Assembly: GCF_017744555.1 (NCBI RefSeq)
Contig: NZ_JAGIBD010000008.1
Location: 62,001 to 126,000 of the forward strand
Source: Cellulomonas sp.
GTDB lineage: Bacteria > Actinomycetota > Actinomycetes > Actinomycetales > Cellulomonadaceae
Length of the DNA: 64,000 bases
Direction of reading: 5' to 3'
The position numbers were made by a program, and so were the translations under genes. Positions 33,670 to 41,754 of this stretch are shown piece after piece (positions within the stretch are counted from its first letter, which is position 1; every line of letters begins with the position of its first letter). The notes below the pieces were generated by a model. It had not been told where the DNA came from. It saw only the letters and a program-made list of their open reading frames with translations, and made no database searches.

Positions 33670-35043
33670 TCAGGCCGGCACGACCGCCCGGGGTGTGACG
33701 CACGCTCTCACCTTCCGGCCGGCCGCGGCGGGGCCGCCGGCCAGCGCGCAGGCCGCGACGACGACGGCGACCAGCGAGGTCGCACCGCCGATGCCCAGAG
33801 CGGCGCGCGGGCCGAGAGTGTCGGTCAGCCACCCGACGAGAGGTGCCCCCGCCATCGAGGTGACCGAGCCGACCAGTCCCTGCACGGCGAGGACGCGGCC
33901 GCGCACGTGTCCCGGCGCGAGCAGCTGCACGGTCGTGGAGACGGCTGTGTCGTACACGATGCAGCACGCCGCGACAGCGAGCATCGCGCCGGCGAACAGC
34001 CACGCGACGGGCGCCGCGCCGGATGCGGCCTGCAGCACCGCTGCCGCGGCGGCCGACCCGAGGAGGGTCGGCATCCGCAGGTGGCGCAGGCGCGCCGCGA
34101 CGGCGGCACCGAGGAGCGCACCGATCGAGAAGCAGGTGAACATGCGCCCGTAGAGGCCCGGCCCGCCGTGGAAGGTCGACGCGGCCGTCGCCGCCATCGT
34201 CACCTGGAAGTGGCGGCCCACGGCACCCGTGACGACACCCGTCGCGAGGACGACGACGAGCTGCCTGCTGCCCAGCACGTGCCGGACGCCGTCGCGCACC
34301 CGGTCCGCGCCGCGGGCGGCCCGCTCGAGGGGATGGAGCAGGTCGGTGCGCAGCCGCAGGACGGTCAGCGCGACGGTCGCGAACGACACCGCGTCGATCG
34401 CGAACACGGCCCACGCGCCCGGCCCCGCGAGCACCACCGATCCGGCACCGAGGCCGAGCACCCACCCCGTCGAGTGCGTCACGGAGCCGAGTGCGATGCC
34501 GTTGGACAGGTGGTCCCGGCCGAGCACCTGCGCGAGCAGCCGCCCGAAGCACGGCCCGTCGAGCACGCCGAGGACGCCGGTGAGCGCGGCGAACACGTAC
34601 AGGTGCCACAGGCGCGCGTGCCCGCTCCACGTCAGCACGGCGAGGCCGGCCGCGAGCACCCCGAACGCGCCCTGCGTGACCGGCAGGACGCGCCGCGCGT
34701 CGAGCCGGTCCGCGAGCGCACCGCCGGCCAGGCCCAGGACGAGCGCCGGTGCCTGCTTCACCGCGACCACCGCACCCAGCGCCGCCGCGGAACCCGTCAT
34801 GTCGAACACGAGCCACCCGAGCGCCGCGGTCGACATCCACGAACCGACGTTCGACACGAGGTCGGCCACCGCCCACCGGCGGTAGTTGGGCAGCGCGAGG
34901 GCTCGCATCCCGGCGGGCAGGCGGACCGGACGGCCGAGCAGCCGGGCGGTCGGGGGTTCGGGCGCGTCGGCGGGGGAGGGCACGAGGCACAGATCGACCG
35001 CGGGCACCGCGATCTGACCGGCGCGGTGTGCGGCGTCCGTCAC
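33670..35043 (-). CDS. MFS transporter (enterobactin-exporter/tetracycline-type group)
   Basis: 457 residues with 10-12 helices. A variable soluble N-terminus of about 45 residues precedes the conserved LPNYRRWAVADLVSNVGSWM and LVLGLAGGALADRLDARRVL (motif A), as in EntS-like MFS_3 exporters. Likely exports a siderophore or toxic compound; no substrate evidence. The GTG at 35043 lacks a good ribosome site; TACGGT is present about 15 bases upstream. Convergent with the ATPase gene. Confidence 0.78.
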   Translation of the reverse strand: MTDAAHRAGQIAVPAVDLCLVPSPADAPEPPTARLLGRPVRLPAGMRALALPNYRRWAVADLVSNVGSWMSTAALGWLVFDMTGSAAALGAVVAVKQAPALVLGLAGGALADRLDARRVLPVTQGAFGVLAAGLAVLTWSGHARLWHLYVFAALTGVLGVLDGPCFGRLLAQVLGRDHLSNGIALGSVTHSTGWVLGLGAGSVVLAGPGAWAVFAIDAVSFATVALTVLRLRTDLLHPLERAARGADRVRDGVRHVLGSRQLVVVLATGVVTGAVGRHFQVTMAATAASTFHGGPGLYGRMFTCFSIGALLGAAVAARLRHLRMPTLLGSAAAAAVLQAASGAAPVAWLFAGAMLAVAACCIVYDTAVSTTVQLLAPGHVRGRVLAVQGLVGSVTSMAGAPLVGWLTDTLGPRAALGIGGATSLVAVVVAACALAGGPAAAGRKVRACVTPRAVVPA

Positions 35044-35136
35044 AGCCAGCGCGCCGACCGTACGCCGACGAGTCGTCGTGACCGAACGGCTGGTCCGTCC
35101 CTCGCCGCTCGGTGCGGGCCGCGGTGTTCGTCTGCG

Positions 35137-35292
35137 CTAGATCGTCCGGCCGAGCGCTGCGAGGGCGGCGAACGGGTCGACCACCCAGAGGTCGTCGAAC
35201 CCCAGTTCCTCGGCGGTGCGGGCGTACTCGACGATCTGGCGGGCAGGCAGGTCACGAGGGAGCAGGACGCCGGTGCGGGGATGGTTCGCCAT
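35137..35292 (-). pseudogene. N-terminal remnant of an LLM-class flavin-dependent oxidoreductase
   Basis: A 51-residue frame with AGGGGA before its ATG. It reads VLLPRDLPARQIVEYARTAE then ELGFDDLWVVD, the first beta-alpha unit of luciferase-like monooxygenases, and then runs into AALAALGRTI and a stop. Full-length members have 300 or more residues, and the rest is not found in the flanks. It lies 12 bases after hpaI, in the same orientation, at the end of the aromatic operon. It could have been a monooxygenase or reductase of the pathway that was deleted. Confidence 0.6.
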
Positions 35293-35304
35293 GCGCACGT
35301 CCCC

Positions 35305-36096
35305 TCAGACCGCGCGGTCGTCGAATGCCTGGGCGAGGGCCTCGGACCCGCGGGCGAGGAGCGTCACGTCGGCCCCGACCAGCACGAACGTGGCCCCGGC
35401 GCCGACGTACGCGCGCGACAAGGCTGGGTCGAACGCGTTGACGCCGACCGGCTTGCCCGCGGCGCGCACGGCCTCGAACGCACGGTGGACGGCCGCGACG
35501 ACGTCCGGGTGGTCCTGCCGTCCCAGCAGCCCCATCGAGGCGGCGAGGTCGGACGGCCCGACGAAGACCCCGTCGACGCCGTCCACCGCCGCGACGGCAC
35601 CGGCGGCCGCGACACCCTCGACTGTTTCGACCTGGACGAACAGCGACACGTGCGTGTCCGCGTCGTCGAGGTACCTCTCGACCCGGTTCCACCGGGCCGA
35701 GCGCGCGAGGGCCGAGCCGACACCCCGGCGTCCGCGGGGTGGGTAGCGGACGGCTTCGACCACGGAGCGGGCCTCGTCCGCGGACGACACCATCGGCACG
35801 AGCAGGTTCTGCGCCCCGAGGTCCAGCACCTGCTTGATCGTCACGACGTCGCCGACCGGCACCCGCACCACCGGGGTCACGGGGTACGCCGCGACCGCCT
35901 GCAGCTGCGCGAGCACCGACTCCAGCCCGTTCGGCGAGTGCTCCATGTCGACGAGGAGCCAGTCGAGTCCCGAGCCCGCGCAGATCTCGGCGACGAGCGG
36001 GCTCCCCGAGCACACCCACATGCCCACGAGAGCACGGCCCTGTTCCCGCGGGGCGGCGAGGGCGTCGCGGAACGTCGGCGTCAGACGAAGCGGCAT
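35305..36096 (-). CDS. hpaI: 4-hydroxy-2-oxoheptanedioate aldolase
   Basis: 263 residues, HpcH/HpaI class II aldolase that splits 4-hydroxy-2-oxoheptanedioate to pyruvate and succinic semialdehyde with a divalent metal. Motifs: GMWVCSGSPLVAEICAGSG, LLVDMEHSPNG with the catalytic His (usually DxEH), PVVRVPVGDVVTIKQVLDLG, FVQVETVEGVAA (metal Glu) and VDGVFVGPSDLAASMG (metal Asp). The start overlaps hpaH by 16 bases. Last enzyme of the homoprotocatechuate meta pathway in this operon. Confidence 0.9.
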   Translation of the reverse strand: MPLRLTPTFRDALAAPREQGRALVGMWVCSGSPLVAEICAGSGLDWLLVDMEHSPNGLESVLAQLQAVAAYPVTPVVRVPVGDVVTIKQVLDLGAQNLLVPMVSSADEARSVVEAVRYPPRGRRGVGSALARSARWNRVERYLDDADTHVSLFVQVETVEGVAAAGAVAAVDGVDGVFVGPSDLAASMGLLGRQDHPDVVAAVHRAFEAVRAAGKPVGVNAFDPALSRAYVGAGATFVLVGADVTLLARGSEALAQAFDDRAV

Positions 36097-36884
36097 GTGA
36101 TCGTCCCCAGGTCGCGATAGTCGGCCAGCACGGTGTCTCCGGGGTGCACCCAGACCGGGCGCGTGAACGAGCCCGCGAGCACGATCTCGCCGGCCTCGAG
36201 GCGGTCGCCGTGACGGGCGAGCTTGTTGGCGAGCCACGCGACCCCGCGGGCGGGGTGGCCGAGCACCGCACCTGCGACGCCGGACTCCTCGACAGTCTCG
36301 TTGCGGTGCAGCATCGCGGCGACCCACGGCAGGTCGACGGCGTCGGGGGCGACGGGCGTGCCGCCGTGGACCATGGCGCCCATCGCGGCGTTGTCGCTGA
36401 TGGTGTCGACGATCGTGCGGCCCTGCAGCTCGATCCGGGACGACAGGATCTCGAGCGCCGGTACCACGTACTCGGTAGCGCGCAGGACGTCGAAGACGGT
36501 CGCGTCGGGCCCGTCGACCGGCGCGGACAGGACGAACGCGAGCTCGACCTCGATGCGGACGTTCGAGAACCGGCCGTGCTCGATCGTCGCGCCGTCCTCG
36601 TGGACCATGTCGGCGAAGATCGCGCCGTAGTCGGGCTCGTCGATGCCGGTCGCGGCCTGCATGACCTTCGACGTCAGCCCGATCTTGCGCCCGACGGGAC
36701 GCCGCCCGGCCGCGACGGCCCGCCGGCGCCACTCGGCCTGCACCGCGTAGGCGTCGTCGATCGTCATGCCCGGGTGGCGCGTGGTGAGGAGCGGGACGGT
36801 GGTCCGGTCGCGCTCGGCGGCGGCCAGCTCGTCCGCGACGGCCGCGACGGTCACGGCGTCGAGCGTCGTCCCGTCGGCGCTCAC
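36081..36884 (-). CDS. hpaH: 2-oxo-hept-4-ene-1,7-dioate hydratase
   Basis: 267 residues, FAH-fold hydratase of the MhpD/HpaH group. It hydrates 2-oxohept-ene-dioate in the homoprotocatechuate pathway. Recognisable pieces: MTIDDAYAVQAEWRRRAVAA, GRKIGLTSKVMQAATGIDEP, and the metal ligands in RIEVELAFVL (E-x-E). C-terminal GEIVLAGSFTRPVWVHPGDT is typical. GTG at 36884 overlaps the hpaD stop (GTGA) and so is co-translated. Confidence 0.88.
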   Translation of the reverse strand: MSADGTTLDAVTVAAVADELAAAERDRTTVPLLTTRHPGMTIDDAYAVQAEWRRRAVAAGRRPVGRKIGLTSKVMQAATGIDEPDYGAIFADMVHEDGATIEHGRFSNVRIEVELAFVLSAPVDGPDATVFDVLRATEYVVPALEILSSRIELQGRTIVDTISDNAAMGAMVHGGTPVAPDAVDLPWVAAMLHRNETVEESGVAGAVLGHPARGVAWLANKLARHGDRLEAGEIVLAGSFTRPVWVHPGDTVLADYRDLGTITCRFV

Positions 36885-37981
36885 AGCTGGTGCCCGAGCT
36901 TGTACTCGCCCTGCTTCCAGCTCGGCAGGTCGTCGGGCTCGTCGTCCGGGCGGGTGTACGAGAACCCGTCGGCGCCGATGGTCACCGCCATCTCGCTGGT
37001 GTCCGTGCGCTCGACGACAGGCTGCGGGTTCCCGTCGAGGTCGAGGACGAGCGACGCCTCGGTGTACCAGGACGGCACGACCGGGTTGCCCCACCAGTCG
37101 CGCCGCTGGTTGTCGTGCACGTCCCACGTGACGACCGGGTTGTCCGGGTCGCCCGTGTAGTAGTCCTGCGTGTAGGTCTCGACGCGGTGCCCGTCGGGGT
37201 CGCGCAGGTACAGGTAGAACGCGTTGGACACGCCGTGCCGCCCCGGACCGCGCTCGATCCTGTCGGACATCCGCAGCGCGCCGAGCCGGTCGCAGATGGC
37301 CAGCACGTTGTGCTTCTCGTGCGTCGCGAATGCGACGTGGTGCATACGCGGCCCGTCACCGCCGGTCATCGCGGTGTCGTGCACGGTCGACTTGCGGCGC
37401 ATCCACGCCGCGTACGTCGTGCCGGCGTCGTCCTGGATGTCCTCGGTCACGCGGAAGCCGAGGGACTCCATGTAGCGGACCGCCCGCGGCACGTCCGGGG
37501 TGACCTGGTTGAAGTGGTCGAGTCGCACGAGGACGCCGGGCGCGTGCAGGTCGTACCGCCACGCGAGCCGCTCGACGTGCTCGACCTCGTGGAAGAACTC
37601 GTACGGGAAGCCCAGCGGGTCCTCGACGCGCACCGAGTCGCCGACCCCCCGGGCGAAGCCGTCGGGACGCCGTTCGACCCGGCAGCCGAGCTCGCGGTAG
37701 AACGCGACGGCCCGGTCGAGGTCCTGGGGAGCGCGGACCCGGTACGAGAAGGCGGCGCACGCCGCGACGGGCCCCTGGCGCAGGACGAGGTTGTGGTGGA
37801 TGAACTCCTCGAACGTGCGCAGGTACACGGTGTGCTCGTCCTCGGCCGTGACGACGAGCCCCAGGACGTCGACGTAGAAGTGCCGCGACGCTGCGAGGTC
37901 GGTGACGACGAGCTCCATCGACGCGCAGCGCAGCACGTCGGGTGGGGGAGACGTCGGCGTGGGGATCGGGTCGGTGCTCAC
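36881..37981 (-). CDS. hpaD: 3,4-dihydroxyphenylacetate 2,3-dioxygenase (homoprotocatechuate dioxygenase, VOC type)
   Basis: 366 residues, the length of the type I extradiol dioxygenases of Arthrobacter (MndD) and Brevibacterium (HPCD). It opens homoprotocatechuate between C2 and C3. The metal ligands are His156 (VRLDHFNQVTPD), His215 (RMHHVAFAT) and Glu268 (HRVETYTQDYY), matching H155, H214 and E267 of the known enzymes; the metal may be Fe or Mn. The GTG start overlaps the hpaE stop, and its own stop overlaps hpaH. Confidence 0.93.
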   Translation of the reverse strand: MSTDPIPTPTSPPPDVLRCASMELVVTDLAASRHFYVDVLGLVVTAEDEHTVYLRTFEEFIHHNLVLRQGPVAACAAFSYRVRAPQDLDRAVAFYRELGCRVERRPDGFARGVGDSVRVEDPLGFPYEFFHEVEHVERLAWRYDLHAPGVLVRLDHFNQVTPDVPRAVRYMESLGFRVTEDIQDDAGTTYAAWMRRKSTVHDTAMTGGDGPRMHHVAFATHEKHNVLAICDRLGALRMSDRIERGPGRHGVSNAFYLYLRDPDGHRVETYTQDYYTGDPDNPVVTWDVHDNQRRDWWGNPVVPSWYTEASLVLDLDGNPQPVVERTDTSEMAVTIGADGFSYTRPDDEPDDLPSWKQGEYKLGHQL

Positions 37982-39507
37982 GGGCGGTCTCCCTTGCCGA
38001 ACGTCGGGTGGTGCGGCTCGCCGAGCGTCACGTGCACGGCCTGCTGGTGCGTGTAGAAGTCGATCGAGCGGTACCCGCCCTCGTGGCCGAGCCCGGACGC
38101 CTTGACGCCGCCGAACGGGGTCCGCAGGTCGCGGACGTTGTTGCTGTTGAGCCACACCATGCCCGCCTCGATGCCCTGCGCGAACGTGTGCGCCCGGCGC
38201 AGGTCGTTGGTCCACACGTACGCCGCGAGCCCGTACTTCACGCCGTTCGCGAGCGCGAGCGCCTCCTCGTCGGTGTCGAACGGGGTGATGGCGACGACCG
38301 GGCCGAAGATCTCCTCCTGGAAGATCCGGGCGTCGGGCGTGACGTCGGCGAACACCGTGGGCGCGACGTAGTTGCCGGTCGGGAACCCGTCCGGCCGCCC
38401 GCCGCCTGCCACGAGCCGCCCCTCGGTGCGGCCGATCTCGATGTACCCCATGACCTTCGCGAAGTGCTCGGGGTGGACGAGCGCGCCCACCTCGGTCGAC
38501 GGCAGGTGCGGCGGGCCCACGACGACGCGCCGCGCCTGTGCCGCGTACCGCTCGACGAACTCGTCGTACACCTCGCGCTGGACGAGGATCCGGCTTCCGG
38601 CCGTGCAGCGCTCCCCGTTGAGCGAGAACACCCCGAAGATCGTCGCGTCGATCGCGGCGTCGAGGTCGGCGTCCGCGAACACGACGGCCGGGGACTTGCC
38701 GCCGAGCTCCATCGACAGGCCCTTCAGGTGCGGCGCGGCGTTCGCGAAGATGAGCTGACCGGTGCGGCTCTCGCCCGTGAACGAGATCAGAGGCACGTCC
38801 GGGTGCTTGACCAGCGCGTCGCCCGCCTCCTCGCCGAGACCGTGCACGAGGTTGAACACGCCGGTCGGCAGCCCGGCCTCGGCGAAGATCCCGGCCCACA
38901 GGGAGGCCGACAGGGGAGTGAACTCGGCGGGCTTGAGGACCACGGTGTTGCCGGTCGCGAGGGCGGGCCCGAGCTTCCACGACTCGAGCATGAACGGCGT
39001 ATTCCACGGCGTGATGAGCCCCGCGACGCCGATGGGCTTGCGGTTGACGTAGTTGAGCTGTCGACCGGGGACCTTGAACGCGTCGTCGGTCTGCGCGACC
39101 ACGAGGTCCGCGAAGAACCGGAAGTTCTCCGCGGCACGTCGGGCCTGGCCGAGGGCCTGCGAGATCGGGAGACCCGAGTCGAACGACTCGAGCTCGGCGA
39201 GCCGGGCGTCGCGCGACTCGACGACGTCCGCGACCCGGTGCAGCACCCGGGACCGCTCACGCGGCAGCATCCGCGGCCACGGTCCGTCCTCGAACGCGCG
39301 CCTGGCCGCGGCGACCGCCCGGTCGACGTCCGCGGCCTTGCCGGCGGCGGCCCGCAGGTACGTCTCGTTCGACACGGGGTCGAGCACGTCGAACGTCGCA
39401 CCCTCCGCGGAGTCGACGTCCTCGCCGCCGACGTGGTGACGCAGGTGGTCGGGCACGCCGTCGGGCACGTGGCGTGCATCCGCCCGTCCGGTGCTGATGT
39501 CGTCCAT
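37978..39507 (-). CDS. hpaE: 5-carboxymethyl-2-hydroxymuconate semialdehyde dehydrogenase
   Basis: 509 residues, ALDH superfamily. Oxidises the ring-cleavage semialdehyde with NAD+. Motifs: GVAGLITPWNTPFMLESWKL (N-site), SFTGESRTGQLIF, the catalytic Glu in MELGGKSPAVVF and catalytic Cys in NGERCTAGSRILV. The final part is GGVKASGLGHEGGYRSIDFY. Overlaps hpaD by 4 bases and follows the GntR gene by 11 bases. Confidence 0.92.
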   Translation of the reverse strand: MDDISTGRADARHVPDGVPDHLRHHVGGEDVDSAEGATFDVLDPVSNETYLRAAAGKAADVDRAVAAARRAFEDGPWPRMLPRERSRVLHRVADVVESRDARLAELESFDSGLPISQALGQARRAAENFRFFADLVVAQTDDAFKVPGRQLNYVNRKPIGVAGLITPWNTPFMLESWKLGPALATGNTVVLKPAEFTPLSASLWAGIFAEAGLPTGVFNLVHGLGEEAGDALVKHPDVPLISFTGESRTGQLIFANAAPHLKGLSMELGGKSPAVVFADADLDAAIDATIFGVFSLNGERCTAGSRILVQREVYDEFVERYAAQARRVVVGPPHLPSTEVGALVHPEHFAKVMGYIEIGRTEGRLVAGGGRPDGFPTGNYVAPTVFADVTPDARIFQEEIFGPVVAITPFDTDEEALALANGVKYGLAAYVWTNDLRRAHTFAQGIEAGMVWLNSNNVRDLRTPFGGVKASGLGHEGGYRSIDFYTHQQAVHVTLGEPHHPTFGKGDRP

Positions 39508-39518
39508 CGCACAACCTC

Positions 39519-40208
39519 TCAGACCGTCGTCGCGCCGGCCGCGGCGGGCGCCTCGTCGGGGTGCTCGTGGCTGAGGTAGGCCGCGAGGGTCGCCGACCGG
39601 TGCGCACGCGCCGCCCGCTCGATGTCGGCCAGGGGGGCGCCCGCCTCGATGAGGTCGACGAGGGCATCGTGCTCCCTGACCGACTCGTGCGCCCGCCCGG
39701 GCACGAAGCTGAACGTCGAGTCGCGCAGGTGGCCGAGCCGCACCCACTCGGCGTCGACGAGCGCGAGCATCCGGGGGTTCGGGCACGCGCCGAAGAGCAC
39801 CTGGTGGAACTCGTGGTTCAGCGACGTGAACTGACGTGGGTCGAAGTCGTCGAGCTGCTCGACCAGCTGCCGGTTGAGGTCGCGCGCCCGCCGGAGGTCG
39901 TCGGCCGAGAGCTGCCGGGCGGCGAGCGCCGTCGCCGCCCCCTCGAGGAGCGCGAGGGTCTCCATGCTCTGCCGGTACTGCGAGTCGTCGATCATCGAGA
40001 CCCGCGCGCCGACGTGCTGCTCGAACGTCACGAGACCCTCGGCCTCGAGCCGGCGGATCGCCTCGCGCACGGGCACGACGCTCATGTCGAGCTCGCCGGC
40101 GATCGACCCGAGCACCAGCCGGTACCCGGGTCTGAGCTGGCCGCCCGCGATCCGCTCCTGGATCCAGCGATAGGCCTGCTGCGACTTGCTCCCTGTCGTC
40201 TCCGTCAT
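39519..40208 (-). CDS. GntR-family regulator with FCD domain, probable hpa repressor
   Basis: 229 residues. Winged helix-turn-helix in the first 75 residues (AYRWIQERIAGGQLRPGYRL, then VVPVREAIRRLEAEGLVTFE), then an all-helical FCD ligand-binding domain with the metal-binding type residues (LNHEFHQVLFGACPNPRM and REHDALVDLIEAG). It sits inside the operon it probably controls. The ATG overlaps the FAH-RraA stop (ATGA). A GTATAC-centred palindrome, a typical FadR/FCD half-site pair, is found at 43440-43447. Confidence 0.88.
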   Translation of the reverse strand: MTETTGSKSQQAYRWIQERIAGGQLRPGYRLVLGSIAGELDMSVVPVREAIRRLEAEGLVTFEQHVGARVSMIDDSQYRQSMETLALLEGAATALAARQLSADDLRRARDLNRQLVEQLDDFDPRQFTSLNHEFHQVLFGACPNPRMLALVDAEWVRLGHLRDSTFSFVPGRAHESVREHDALVDLIEAGAPLADIERAARAHRSATLAAYLSHEHPDEAPAAAGATTV

Positions 40209-41707
40209 CGGTCGCCCCGCCGCGCGTCGTACCGGGCCCGCCACTGCGCGTCCATCGGGAACAGCCCGTCGAGCGGGTGGCCCGCGGCGACCTGCTCGGC
40301 GACCCAGGCGTCCTCCTCCTCCTGCGCGAGGGTCGCCTCGACGACCTCCTCGACGAGGTCCGGCGGGATGACGACGACACCGTCGGCGTCCCCGACGACG
40401 ACGTCCCCAGGCTCGACCGTGGTCCCGCCACACGCGACGGCCACGTCGACGTCCCACGGCACGTGCCGGCGGCCCAGCACGGCGGGGTGTGCGCCCGCCG
40501 AGTACACCGGGAGGCCGACGGCGCGGACCGCGTCGTGGTCGCGGACGCCGCCGTCCGTGACGATCCCGGCGGCGCCCCGGGCCCGGGCCCGCAGCGCGAG
40601 GATGTCGCCGAACGTGCCGGAGCCGGTCTCGCCGCGCGCCTCGATCACGAGCACGTCGCCCTCGCCGAGCGCGTCGAACGCACGCTTCTGCGCGTTGTGG
40701 CCGGCGCCGTGGCGGGCGAACAGGTCCTCGCGGGCCGGGACGAACCGCAGCGTGCGCGCGGTGCCGACGAGCTTCGTCGCGGGGTGCATCGGGCGGACGC
40801 CGTCGATCGTCACCTGGTTCAGCCCGCGTCGGCGCAGCTGCGCGCTCAGCCCGGCCACGGGCGCGCGCCCGAGCTTGTCCCGCAGCTCGGCGGTCAGCCG
40901 AAACGGCCCGCGTGCGGGTTCGAGACCTGCGGCCTCGGGCGACCCCCAGGCCTCGGCGCGCTGCGCGTCGTCGACCGTGGGCAGCGAACCGAGCTCCTCG
41001 TCGAACGCGTGCTCGCCCTGCACGACGGTCGTCACGAGCCGGCCGGACGACGGCGCGCCGGGCGCGTCCGGTGCGTCGACCTCGACCGCCACGACGTCTC
41101 CGGGTCGCAGGACCGACGAGCCCGCGGGCGTCCCGGTCAGGACCACGTCGCCGGGCTCGAGCGTGAGGTGCTGCGAGAGGTCGGCGACGAGCTGGGGGAG
41201 AGGGAACAGGAGCCCCGCGGTGGAATCGTCCTGGCGCAGGTCGCCGTTGACCCACGTACGCACCCGCAGAGCGCGGGGGTCGACCGTGCGGGCGTCGATC
41301 AGCCCAGGACCGATCGGGGTGTACCCGTCCCGGCCCTTGGAGCGGACGTTGGAGCCGCGGTCGGCCGACCGCAGGTCGTAGAGCCCGAGGTCGTTCGACG
41401 CGGTCACCCAGGCCACGTGCTCCCAGGCGTCCTCGACCCGCACCCACCGGGCCGGCGTGCCGATGACGAGCGCGATCTCGCCCTCGAACGCGAGCAGCTC
41501 CGTCCCGGCGGGACGCTCGACGGTGCCGCCGGACGGCGCCACGGAGCTCGACGGCTTGACGAAGTACGACGGGTGCGCCGGGCGGCGGCCGCGCTGGTCG
41601 GCGCGCGAGACGAAGTTGAGGTGGACGGCGACGACCTTCCCCGGGCGGCACGGGAGTGCCGAGAACCGGGGATCCGCCTCCCCGCGGCCCTGCCGATCGT
41701 CTGTCAT
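40205..41707 (-). CDS. Fusion of fumarylacetoacetate hydrolase domain with RraA-like aldolase/decarboxylase domain
   Basis: 500 residues. Residues about 25-245 form a FAH domain with metal ligands in FEGEIALVIG and ASNDLGLYDLR, as in HpaG. Residues about 270-490 form an RraA-like domain (GDVLVIEARGETGSGTFGDI and AAGIVTDGGVRDHDAVRAVG, then GDVVVGDADGVVVIP). In enterobacteria HpaG is a FAH-FAH fusion doing isomerisation and decarboxylation; RraA relatives decarboxylate or cleave oxo acids. The likely role is the HHDD-isomerase/OPET-decarboxylase step. No separate hpaF is present. Confidence 0.85.
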   Translation of the reverse strand: MTDDRQGRGEADPRFSALPCRPGKVVAVHLNFVSRADQRGRRPAHPSYFVKPSSSVAPSGGTVERPAGTELLAFEGEIALVIGTPARWVRVEDAWEHVAWVTASNDLGLYDLRSADRGSNVRSKGRDGYTPIGPGLIDARTVDPRALRVRTWVNGDLRQDDSTAGLLFPLPQLVADLSQHLTLEPGDVVLTGTPAGSSVLRPGDVVAVEVDAPDAPGAPSSGRLVTTVVQGEHAFDEELGSLPTVDDAQRAEAWGSPEAAGLEPARGPFRLTAELRDKLGRAPVAGLSAQLRRRGLNQVTIDGVRPMHPATKLVGTARTLRFVPAREDLFARHGAGHNAQKRAFDALGEGDVLVIEARGETGSGTFGDILALRARARGAAGIVTDGGVRDHDAVRAVGLPVYSAGAHPAVLGRRHVPWDVDVAVACGGTTVEPGDVVVGDADGVVVIPPDLVEEVVEATLAQEEEDAWVAEQVAAGHPLDGLFPMDAQWRARYDARRGDR

Positions 41708-41754
41708 GTGCGTCCCTCACTGTCCTCGGTGTGCGCGGGCCGGTTCGTGGGTGC

